This document shows positions 30,501 through 38,992 of a stretch of DNA of 64,000 nt, piece by piece. Positions within the stretch are counted from its first letter, which is position 1. Every line of letters starts with the position of its first letter. The notes beneath the pieces are model-generated. The model was not told the origin of the DNA and ran no database searches. It saw nothing but the letters and a program-made list of their open reading frames with translations. The translations under genes were made by a program, and so were the position numbers. Source of the DNA: Caulochytrium protostelioides (lineage: Eukaryota; Chytridiomycota; Caulochytriomycetes; Caulochytriales; Caulochytriaceae); assembly GCA_003615045.1 (NCBI GenBank), contig ML014123.1, positions 124,001 to 188,000 on the forward strand, in the 5' to 3' direction.

Positions 30501-30769
30501 TCCTGAGCTACTTACTGCACAAAGGGGGTGATCCAACCACACGCGATGCCGCCGATCGGACGCCACTGGCACTATTGCAGGCGATGCGTGTTGCATTGGC
30601 GTCGGGCAGTGCGGAGTCGACGCCGACCATCGGCGGTGCGGCGGGCACTCTGTCCATGCATGAGCGCCCCCTCGTGCATCGATCGCTACCCAAGAAGGAC
30701 GCTGAAACCATGGATGATTTGCTCAAGAAAGCATTTATCTCGTGGAACATGTATACCAAGCCGGTGTAG
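27530..30769 (+). CDS. BAR-PH-ArfGAP-ankyrin protein (ACAP/centaurin-beta type)
   Basis: Single exon, 1079 residues. The N-terminal 120 residues are disordered. A BAR-type helical domain spans about 125-335 (DGPIFRASVSTLERQTAVLK to RKLLESRQTW). A Ser/Thr/Ala/Gly-rich linker is followed by a PH domain at about 536-645 (KEGFLQCLLQSG...WMSVIQNAI). The ArfGAP zinc finger at about 733-850 has Cys746, Cys749, Cys766 and Cys769, and the GAP arginine in ECSGIHRSLGTHVSKVRSL. At least two ankyrin-like repeats follow (LHYAVLYNDIAILSYLLHKG). The domain order matches ACAP proteins, which sense curved membranes, bind phosphoinositides and switch off Arf GTPases in endocytic recycling. The neighbour is convergent, 40 bp away. 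Confidence 0.93.
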   Translation: MPMPLGHVVDLQRSTLIGDTEVALDATGHTMPVATTQAAPAAATTTLSTAVVEGHGLFNGNGSSTHPGQSSAVINAAYSSYHGRDVSASFAAIHGGPLNHVAALIPGGQLPKNLLATEMDVEDGPIFRASVSTLERQTAVLKSCIKKTLKQADNLLSSHKVTLDAEEEFLKHVATIPTMNDDALEFLRTSHELIRTATENYLNQIGTLLLDPLRRLYETDIKAAEGRKKAFEGESSDFYAYQQKYLSLKNDSNSRKNIEHDAKYMARRQLFDLRRFDHFTQLQELNGAQMQMEMLFVFTNYAEKQLAHYTSIASKLTDRKPQLDKLSREVAEATKSMHLQKKDRTERRKLLESRQTWAQLDLMNSTATDSNEPTSATINGAAGPAAFTAPGALSYHTASHSGFGNDVLNEAVSTSLSGTTAAASTIGAGAAASALSVSATTTLLAAPPAGITTQTNAPTGGASLTAHGAFTLHNHGYGSVHANAYPNETTMNSTTAAMCASESGSHERSPASLGSPDHRFQQFRDLGTRPNDSAALVGRRKEGFLQCLLQSGQPGQMKGWQPIWATIVHGQLREYQHWKLQKFDRPSLVIELRYCNVREARGVERRFCFEIMTPLIAGRRLYQATDAESLKAWMSVIQNAIEAGLNGTTSFIEDVAELHPLYGISRNQSASAMGGPGYGSHAGSPSSNINPGAISAGPSGTTLAHAYGVANSVANADVDGEAMSSTSGHEDLIMRLIRVDPGNSVCVDCGSTRPSWASINLGCVMCIECSGIHRSLGTHVSKVRSLSLDTSWTPEVIAIMTAMGNTIVNQIFEHALLDDPHHMFNGISKPQTTDRREVKLAYIQQKYVNRALCARESFDMAQAALLQAISNNDIAGVVASMSRGAKLEGPVVLYALGYPLKPPTSPHKHSVAARLAMTEVLLQNGAPLNEVHRAGSTWPAPLSLAQNWSQAVILESPLSDINRVLEHRYVVERPGLLSALHYAVLYNDIAILSYLLHKGGDPTTRDAADRTPLALLQAMRVALASGSAESTPTIGGAAGTLSMHERPLVHRSLPKKDAETMDDLLKKAFISWNMYTKPV

Positions 30770-30809
30770 AGAAATCATTCATACTGAGCATGTGATCCAT
30801 CGTTCTGGT

Positions 30810-31570
30810 TCACAGCCGGATTCGGGGCGTTTGACCCGCAGGAAGGCGCACGAGATCTGTGTCAAAGAGCTCAATAAATTGCTCATTCAGAATGCGGACC
30901 TTCGGTCCCGCATAGCGACGGTACTCTTCAAAAATCGATGTTAAATTCCATCGTTGAAGCTTGCGCATACATCCAACCACCGTGCCGGTGCGGTGGCGTC
31001 CTAAGTTGCACATCACGATGAGCGGGTAATTCCGAGGATCCAGTATGAGTTCCAATGCCTCAAGCACAATCTCCTCCGAGATTGGGTCCCACGGATTGAT
31101 TGACGCGCTGGCACCGAGATGGTGCAGGTGAATCTCTTGATCATCAACAAAGTTGAGGCTATAGGTAGTCAAAGGCATTGACGACAAAAGAGCGTGTAAT
31201 ACGTAAGTACCATGCAGACAAACAAGTGCACCACAAAATGGCGCCATCGTGAGAGAATTCATGCCTGGTGAAAAGAATTCGGTCGTCATGCTTCCTCTTC
31301 CTATGACGGATCACATGCTCACACGCGAGAGGCCGCGACACGCCGATTAGGGACCGTGTTGACGAGACCGTTTGCACGACCCCGTCCAAAGCGGCGATGC
31401 AGGACTTACAATCTCTCAGATGGCTCTTCGGGTGCGAGGTAAACGACCGTCCGAAGACCCAGCATTTCCAGATAGGGAAAGTTGAGCTCGTTCGGCTGAC
31501 CAGAGCGGTAGAGATCTTCCTCAACCAGCCCGAAGTTCAAAGGCGGAATATAGTGCTGCGAGTGAGACAT
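30810..31570 (-). CDS. OCA1: Oca1-type atypical dual-specificity phosphatase, two exons
   Basis: Exon 1 is complement(31410..31570), intron 31159-31409 (GTAAGT...TATAG, 251 nt), exon 2 complement(30810..31158); 169 residues. Exon 1 encodes IPPLNFGLVEEDLYRSGQPN and PYLEMLGLRTVVYLAPEEPS, typical of the Siw14/Oca family. The phase-2 junction restores FLNFVDDQEIH. The catalytic CX5R loop is MCNLGRHRTGTVVGCMRKLQ, followed by EEYRRYAGPKVR. Siw14 removes a phosphate from inositol pyrophosphates. Oca1 relatives are associated with oxidant-induced growth arrest and cell-cycle signalling, and not all are active. The sequence is closer to the Oca1 type (SGQPNELNFPYLE) than to Siw14. Divergent from the elongin-B-like gene. 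Confidence 0.88.
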
Positions 31571-32426
31571 GGTGGGCAGGGACCCATCATGAGCAGGCTG
31601 CAGGTCGCTGCACGTCGAGGGTGCTCGATACGTGGAAAGAAGAGGATAGAGAAGGCAGTGGCGTTGAGTTTAGCCTGCGAGCGTACTGCCCCTGTCGGGA
31701 TGACGCATCAGGGCGCAGGTGAATGCATGTCATGATCACCCTATCGCTCATCGAGTAAACGACGAAATGTGTCCCGGCTGCCCGCGATGGTAACTCCGCT
31801 GCCCTGCTCCATACGGCAATGGGTGCTGGCGTTTTAACCTTCGTACTCTTTTTACGCTGCATCTGTCTCGGCTCTGTTGACAGCGAGTGTGATCGTGGCG
31901 TCTGACAAAGGGTTTTCCAACCGGTTGAACACTCCGTCTGTCGTCCAGTGAGTGCGGCGTGCTGCCCGCCACGCGCCCCTGAAGCTTGCCGATTCGACAT
32001 GGCCACGTCGGCCAGGCCCTGTCGTGCGCCTCGGCATCCCCGAGTGTTCGCGATGGCGCAAAAGCAATTGGCTTGGGGAGGATCGACCGTGCCCTCCAAG
32101 TTCGATAGCTCGCAACAAAGGAGCACATCACGGAAAAAGGACGATCACGGGCATGCGATGATGCTGGACACGTCCTTCCATATATTTTGTTCCTATCTGG
32201 CGACCCCTGGCCTTAGATGCCCTCAAGCCATCCGTGGATCAACGCGGCATATCCTTCTGGTATCTGACGGACGTTTGCCGCTCAGGAGGCCCTTTCGACT
32301 CACCTGACCACGCTTCGTAGAGCGTCAGACAATCTTTTCATCGTTTCGATTCTATAATTACGCAGGCCTCGCCTTTTCGCTAAAACATCGTCGCTTCGTC
32401 AAGCACCGATCGCCCATCAGCAAACC
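31571..32426. other. Divergent promoter region, OCA1 and elongin-B-like
   Basis: No recognisable gene; the composition becomes less GC-rich from here to about 36.6 kb. It presumably carries the promoters of the two divergent genes. Confidence 0.35.
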
Positions 32427-33251
32427 ATGGTAATGTCCTACCATGCGTCTCTCGACGTCTTCTGGGGAGGCGCTAGGACAGAAAGTAACGGAGCGTGCCT
32501 CCCGCTTTTTTGATCGTTTTAGGTATCCTCGCTGTGTAGGTTTCCACCAATGCTCACATTGCCATTCTATCGCTATTCTATTCATGGATCTCTTGTGGTT
32601 TGGCAACCGCCGCAACCGCTTTGTAATACGCCCTTGATTCCATGCTGGATTTGGACTGACGCGCCGGCGGGCATCCTGAACAGAGTACCTTCGATTCGTG
32701 GATCCTTGTCAAGCGTCACAACGTGACATGGTTTGTCGAAACATTCCCTAAGTGGCGTGCTAAGGATGTCAAAACCCGGCTTACGGAGCTGGTGCGGCCG
32801 AACCCGGTGACCATCAAGCAGATCAAACTGTTTACTAAGGCCAATGCAACCGGATCATATACAGAAATAGTGGATACTGCTGTTCTCCACCAGCTCGGTT
32901 TGACACAAGGCGATGCCATCTATGCCACTTTCCAGGTTCCTGTTAGTGGTAAGTATAAGATTTACTGTGGAGTTGCACACTTATATATACAAATCATTAG
33001 TGAGCAAACTAGTAATGGCAAAAGCACACAAAGAATGACTCATCGAAATGGTATTTTCTAAATTTTCCTCTCATGATGGTATGACTATGAACGGGTGATT
33101 TTGTCGGCGTGCAGAGGGTTCGACGGAAATGAAGTGGGAGCAGGTGGATGTGCCTGAGTTTGCACCACTCTACACTGACGAAGAGGAGACACATGCGAGT
33201 CCGCCCTCGGCCGATCTTGCTGGCGACTTCAAGGGCAAGGGTAGGGCCTGA
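32427..33251 (+). CDS. Elongin-B-like ubiquitin-fold protein, three exons
   Basis: Proposed structure: exon 1 is the ATG alone (32427-32429, followed at once by GTAATG). Intron 1 is 32430-32683, exon 2 32684-32948, intron 2 32949-33114 (GTAAGT...GCAG), exon 3 33115-33251; 134 residues. Exon 2 gives STFDSWILVKRHNVTWFVET, which resembles the first beta-hairpin of elongin B (V-I-RRHK-T-F). It continues with VKTRLTELVRPNPVTIKQIK and GLTQGDAIYATFQVP, a ubiquitin-like beta-grasp pattern. Exon 3 adds an acidic tail beginning KWEQVDVPEF. Elongin B pairs with elongin C in Cullin-RING ligases and the elongin elongation factor. The first exon is the uncertain part; exons 2 and 3 are in phase and well supported. 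Confidence 0.62.
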
Positions 33252-33623
33252 ATATCATTGCGATTTCGTCAGCCATACTGGGCCCCGTCGCATCACGACG
33301 AGAGTGCCACAGCGGTTCCCGGAAACAATACACCATAAGTCGGACGGCGCCACACCGCACTACAGATGGGGCCATCAACCGACAATGGGCGTAGATATGC
33401 GAAAGGGTTGACGACCACCCGTTTGTTTATGACAAATGAACGGGATACGATCAACGCGCGGGACGGCCATCCGTCCTGCAAGCACGACGCGGCATTCGCG
33501 AATGAAAGCGATGTCGCGACCCGTAACGAAAGCGGCCGACCCATCAAGCCGCGAGTCAGCCGCAACCGGTCGTCGACGAGATTGTTACCGCAGCTTGCGA
33601 TGTTGTTGATGTGACGAAGTCTT
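33252..33623. other. Convergent intergenic, elongin-B-like and MKS1 3' ends
   Basis: No gene seen. Short frames on both strands have no recognisable content. Confidence 0.4.
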
Positions 33624-36425
33624 TTACGTATACCTTTGAGCATTCTTCAGCACTTCCAGTCGGGCTTTGGCGCGTTTGACTGCGTCTAAAGGGCCACAAG
33701 AAATCAACACGAAGAAATGATCATGGTAAATCAGTGAGTGAAACGGTCACCCATGCATCAATGAAAAAAGCACCATTGGAATGAATGAGGTGAATGAGAA
33801 TGATATGACATCGTGTCTTGCATGAGTCTCAGTTGGTGTATTGAAACAACTCATAAAACGCTACCTGATGTACTTCGAGCAGTATAGAGCTCATGGGTGT
33901 TGAAGGAGTGAGCCGGCGCGGTCACCAACACAGGGTCCGTGGTACTGAGGATAGTGTGATTTTGCAAGTCACATCACCCGCACCCGCAGCATTCAGAAGC
34001 AACGCTCGAACATGATAAAATATCAAAATGAGTCTCAGCAAAGCAAACTGGGAGCAGCATCTCACAGCTGGGATGAACTAACGTTACCGTTTTCGGTACA
34101 TCACACTGACGCGCAAGTGGACCGTACCAGCGTTTTCGGTTGCCATACCGAGTTTGCTCGAATTCATCTGTCGACATAAATTTGCGGCGCAATCGTCATG
34201 ACATCGTTGCAAGTGGTGAAAAAGGTTGAGTATCAGCTGTGCAATTCAGCACACAAAATCTGTATAAAGTGGTTCCCGCAAACACCTACCCCTTGAGGAA
34301 TGCCCACGTAGTTAGCAACACGGTCCAATTGTTGCGGGGGCAGGAAAAAATTATTCATCCGCTGCCAGAGAGATTCTTGAAGTTTCCATGTCGGGAGCGC
34401 GTAGGTTGTCATCCCCGGTTCAATGGGAATCTGGAACGATGTGTAACCAAGCACGCGGTTATCACCCTTCCAATCCAACCCGTGAACTTGTACGTATACC
34501 CGTGGACCGCGTAGTGGCAACGAAGAGGCAACGTCCTTCTTATCAAGAGCTGAATGCGTCGAGGCGGATGACGGCGATGACGAGGAGGGCGACGTTGTTG
34601 AAGGAGCGGTCGACGAACAGCTAAGTTCGAATGGACAACCAAGATGGAGACAGGGATCGCCCGTGACTGGGTGTGGAACACTGCTGGTGCAAAGCTGGGT
34701 GCGTCCTGACACCGTGGACTCCGGCTCGAACATCCACGGATCGGCGAGTTCAAACCAATATTGTGCCCAGACACCTAGGCTTACGGGAAATCCGGTCAGA
34801 CTGACGAGCTCGCCGAGGATGATGAGCTGGTCAGTCGGAGCTTTCATCGGCGAGTCGTCGAGAGGGCCAATGGCCTGCTCTTTCGCCATCAATTGACTTC
34901 ACAAGCATGAAAGAGATGGCGACATGAGTTCAAGGCGCTGTCATCCAACAAGTCTCTCCCGATAGGAACAGTGAGACCCGACTTACGCAGAGATGTATTC
35001 CTGAAACAGAGCGGATTCCTTTTTCACGTCAGCCGGCGACGGCGTATTGGATACATTCTCGACCAGAAAATGATATGTTTCGCCATGTATGATACTCGCC
35101 TGAATTTGAGGCGTTCGGATATCGCACTGAACAGCTCAATAAGTGGACTCCAGTTTGAAGGAGATAAGATGGAAGGATGAGTCACGAAGGTGCAGCTATA
35201 TCTGGTAACTGTAAGCCGCGACGAAACATCGCTTATGGCGGTTGAGACTTGTTGAATCACTTACGGTGATACCGAGGTGACCCGATGAGTGATAGCGAAT
35301 GACACAAAGCTTGCGCTCGACGTAATCGAACTCGGGTCTCGGTTCAATGGCTGGATCACTCCCGGGCCGTTCAATTGGGACGAACACACAGAGCTGCATC
35401 TCGGTTATAGTCCCCGTCAGCAACGGCGATGCCTCTGTCGATCCAATCATATCGGAAACAGTGAATGGTGTAAGAAAGGAGAAACTAAAGGCAGCTTCGC
35501 ATCCAATGAGTACGATAAATCTCAACTACTTGTAGAAAATGAAACCCTCTGTGTTGGGGTCAGTCGAATGTTTTGATACCTTCTGGATTGAGTTCTTCGT
35601 TCTCGCGCGCATAGATGGGCTTAGCCGCTAGATGCGATTGCACACGATGGGCGACCGAAGGGGGATGAATGATGGGATCGGCATGGAGGTGAGGTATCTG
35701 CAAGCGCGGTGCCTTCGGCCCGGACTTGGCAGGTGTAAGAGCCACATCCGCACTGGATACGAGCTCTGAGTTGATACGCGTAAAAAGCATCATCCCTTGA
35801 CGGCGTAAGCCGTTCTTCAGGACGCTGGCTTCCCGAGATTCGGGCTGATTGCGCCGAGTTTGTATATAAGTCCATGCCTCAGGCCGGAGCGATTCAGACG
35901 CCAATGGGGCGTCAGCCAACGCCGCATACCGGACAATCTCACTAGCAGATTGGTCGAACAGCAGAGTCATAGAGCATGCCCGCCCATGTATGTTGAGCAT
36001 ACGTGCAGTGGTGAGTCAGCGGCTCGGCTGTTTGTCACGCTCGTCGCTGCACAGAGCGGAAGCAAGACTCGGATTCGAATTTCTACCTGGGACTATATAT
36101 CTTCTGCTGCCAATCAGCCACCAGCACCTCCGTCCGGACGTGCGCGGTGCCCGCGTGGTTGGTCTCCAAATCACGATCTAGACGGTCGCACAAGCTAATC
36201 AAAACGTGAGACGCGGTCGTGTTGAACACATCATGGCGACCATTCCTATTGATCATGAACGCTTCGACCGTCGCGTCGGCCTAGAGGGCATTCACAAAGT
36301 TGGGACAGAGCTTACTTACCCGACGTATGGACGAAGCTGACACGAACACGGAAATGCTCGATGGGATCGATCGTCTTGTAGTACCGGAAGCGGTCGAGGA
36401 CGCCCGCGCCCTGCATACGGCTCAT
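33624..36425 (-). CDS. MKS1: Meckel syndrome protein 1 (MKS1), B9-domain transition-zone protein, nine exons
   Basis: Exons on the minus strand: 36320-36425, 36087-36177, 35580-35941, 35265-35434, 34987-35126, 34290-34896, 34088-34167, 33865-33944, 33624-33685. All phases agree and give 565 residues, near the 559 of human MKS1. Exon 1 has YYKTIDPIEHFRVRVSF. Exon 2 has VLVADWQQKIYSP. Exon 4 has FDYVERKLCVIRYHSSG. Exon 5 has YHFLVENVSNTPSP. Exon 6 holds the B9 (C2-like) domain, about 312-470 (VWAQYWFELADPWMF, VSGRTQLC, GYTSFQIPIEPG), then NNFFLPPQQLDRVANYVGIP. Exon 7 has LGMATENAGTVHLRVSV. MKS1 works with B9D1 and B9D2 in the ciliary transition-zone gate. Exon 5 could instead start at 35099, losing nine residues; exon 3's acceptor and exon 8 are the least certain. 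Confidence 0.85.
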
Positions 36426-37177
36426 GGTGAATGGGGGAAAAAGTGGCGAAGCCGGCTGGTAAAGTAAAGACGCGATAGGCCAGCCACCCTGCACGGTCAG
36501 ATGGGCCGTCGCTCGTTGTGAATAGCATAGCAGCGAGCTGGGCATTGATGTGCTGTCCGATGGTGTCTGCCTGACCAGTCCGGCCTGTCGCACGAAAGTG
36601 CCTTTGAGCTCTGACTGTGTCGAACTCCGGTCGGGCCGTACTCGTGCATCTCGTTTTGACTAATTTTGGCGGACTCATGCCGGACGATCAGTCCGGTGGA
36701 CTCCAGCCCACCCAGCTGATCCGCTCCGCTGACGCAAGCCACCTCACGGTTGAGAGCGCAGCCAGCAGCGGAATCCCAAAAAAATGGGCAGCCGATCCCC
36801 ACACAAAGGCAAAATGAAAGAATTTGGTCGGGGCCAAGTGGCGCACAGTAGCGTCGCGATCGGCGCTCAGCTTCGCTTACGAAGTTATCTTCGCGGTGGC
36901 AGAATCAGCATGGTGCTCTATCAGAACATTTCATTTCGAGAGAGCCTGAGATGCTTCAAAACAGCTGATGGGAACTTTGGATGCGAAAGCAAAAACCATC
37001 AAAAAACTAAAATCAACGACCATGTTGCCGGCCGCCCGCTGGCCTCGTATGATGCCATGCGTCGTGCGCTTATGGCGACGACGGTTTCGGCTGATGGCAC
37101 CCATCCATTGAACCCCTTCTGCCTGGTGGCCGATTCAATATTACTTCCCTCCCTGCTCGCCTCTCCGCCGCTGCATC
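36426..37177. other. Divergent flank between MKS1 and the secreted protein gene
   Basis: No gene supported. One 168-codon plus-strand frame (36784-37290) overlaps the next gene's start in another frame and has no recognisable content. Confidence 0.35.
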
Positions 37178-38719
37178 ATGCGCTGCCAGACGACAACGGC
37201 GATGGGACTTGTTCTCGTGGTCATATTCTGCATGAATGCCGTGAATGCGAGCGACGGCCGCCAGAACCGGCTTCATCGCCGTCCCGGTGAGGCCAGGGAA
37301 CTTTTGGACCCCGCCTTTGAGACACCGAATCTCCGACGCATCCGCCGGGCCGTCGGCTCCCTCTCGGATGCCCCCGCACCGTCGCTTCGTCGTTCTCGCA
37401 GATCCGTTTCGGGTGCGCCAATCGCGACGCCTCGCACATCGTCACTACAGGGGCTGCATCGACGCGGGTTCATGAGGTTCGTCTCGAGCGCAGCCAAAAG
37501 CGCTAAGGTTGCCAAAGCAGGTTCCAGAGGGATCAGCACGGTCCGGACCGCATCCGCGGCGTCGAGGGTAGCCCATTTGGGAATAAAGCAAACGACCACG
37601 CAGGCTCTGAAGACCGCCGCTGTGCCGGTGAAGGGCGTGCAGGCGGCAGATGCGCTGAGTCAAGTGCTGCAAGGTTTGGAGGTTTCCAGAATGCCCAAAA
37701 CAGCCGGTACGGTAGCCAAAGCATCGGTTGACGCTAGTGCTCCTGAGAGTCATGCGTCGGCCGGTCAAGCCACGACGGCCAATCAGGCCTCGCTGCCTGC
37801 CGCCGTGCCACCCACTGCTGTACCACCGATCGCCATGCCACCCGCCGCCGTCCCGCTGGCCCCACCACCACCGTCTGCTGGACTGTCGAGCTTACGGGGA
37901 CCGGCTCATGCGGCTGGAACGGCTCTCAAGCTGCCGGTAGCGATGTCGGCCGCGACGCCACGAAGCGCTTTGCAAACTCCTTTACAGGTCGTATCGACTC
38001 CGAATCAAAGACTCGGCGTTTCTGCCACCGCTCCAGCGGTTACACGCGACGCTGATCCGGCGTCGCAGAGCACCCTGACGACGTTGCAGCAGGCTCCAGC
38101 GTCAACCAAGGGGCTCGCGGCGCCTGTGCTGCTGCCCGCGTTCGCCGCGGCCGCGGCCGCAGCCCTGCCCGCCCTGGCGGATGGCGTAGCGCCCGATCCG
38201 TCACCTCCGATGGCGAATGCAGCGGCCGCTGGCGCATCGAGCTGGGCTGAAGGGGCGGCGCTTGCCGTAGGAAGCGATGCAAGTACGCAAGGGCTGACTC
38301 TTGTCCCTCCGCTTCATGTGTCTCCAGTAGCTGCCGGGCATCTGCCTGCAGCGCCTCTGCATTCGCCCAGCCTGCTCGCCCCTCCATCCGATGCGGCCGT
38401 TGCGGCCACTTCCCTCGTGCCTGCACCGCCCCCATCGGATCTGCATCTGCAAGCCGAGGCATTTGCATCTCCAGCACCACCAGAGCCATCGATTGTAAAA
38501 CAGCCGATGATGCCTGCATCTTCGTCAATTGCTTTGTCTACATCTCCGCTAAGTGTGGCTCCCGCAGTGGCTGCGGCCCCCATGGCTCCCATTGGACCTG
38601 TAGTCCCCGCTGCTGGCCCTGCAGCTCCCATTGCTGCCTCCGTAGCTCCCACTCTGCTAGCTGTAAGTAATTCCGCGGCTCTAGAAGAACCTATGGCCGT
38701 CAATGTCGCACCGTTTTAG
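37178..38719 (+). CDS. Secreted Ala/Pro/Ser-rich low-complexity protein
   Basis: Single exon, 513 residues. A signal peptide is clear: the hydrophobic core GLVLVVIFCMNAVNA ends near residue 24. A second ATG at 37202 (MGLVLVVIF) is an equally good start. The region after it is basic and contains two similar polybasic stretches, LRRIRRAV (52-59) and LRRSRRSV (70-77), that look like kexin/furin processing sites. From about residue 190 onward the protein is almost entirely Ala, Pro, Ser, Val and Leu with PPAAVP- and APPPPS-type runs, as in cell-wall or mucin-like proteins. No GPI signal is evident at the C-terminus. No family is recognised. An AATAAA lies at 38884-38889. Confidence 0.65.
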   Translation: MRCQTTTAMGLVLVVIFCMNAVNASDGRQNRLHRRPGEARELLDPAFETPNLRRIRRAVGSLSDAPAPSLRRSRRSVSGAPIATPRTSSLQGLHRRGFMRFVSSAAKSAKVAKAGSRGISTVRTASAASRVAHLGIKQTTTQALKTAAVPVKGVQAADALSQVLQGLEVSRMPKTAGTVAKASVDASAPESHASAGQATTANQASLPAAVPPTAVPPIAMPPAAVPLAPPPPSAGLSSLRGPAHAAGTALKLPVAMSAATPRSALQTPLQVVSTPNQRLGVSATAPAVTRDADPASQSTLTTLQQAPASTKGLAAPVLLPAFAAAAAAALPALADGVAPDPSPPMANAAAAGASSWAEGAALAVGSDASTQGLTLVPPLHVSPVAAGHLPAAPLHSPSLLAPPSDAAVAATSLVPAPPPSDLHLQAEAFASPAPPEPSIVKQPMMPASSSIALSTSPLSVAPAVAAAPMAPIGPVVPAAGPAAPIAASVAPTLLAVSNSAALEEPMAVNVAPF

Positions 38720-38883
38720 CAGCACCCGCCGCCGCCGCTATGCCCGCGGCTGCGGCGTTATCATGATGGCTCACGGAGATCGAGTTGGTGCCTCTATGGG
38801 CCTCTTCATCCACACGTCAATTTTTCATTCAATGCCTTGGATGCCGCATATGGACAGACAATGGTGGATCACACAATTGATTT

Positions 38884-38889
38884 AATAAA
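38884..38889 (+). promoter_or_regulatory. AATAAA polyadenylation-signal candidate
   Basis: A canonical hexamer 165 nt after the stop of the secreted-protein gene, in a locally AT-rich stretch before the convergent dynein 3' end. Fungal signals are loose, so this is suggestive only. Confidence 0.35.
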
Positions 38890-38992
38890 CAACATACATA
38901 GGAGTTTATAAATCGTCTGGTTACTCTCGTTGCCGTGTCATGCTATAGGGGAGGGGTCGATTCCCGTCCATTTCTTCGCTCCAGCTGCAGGT

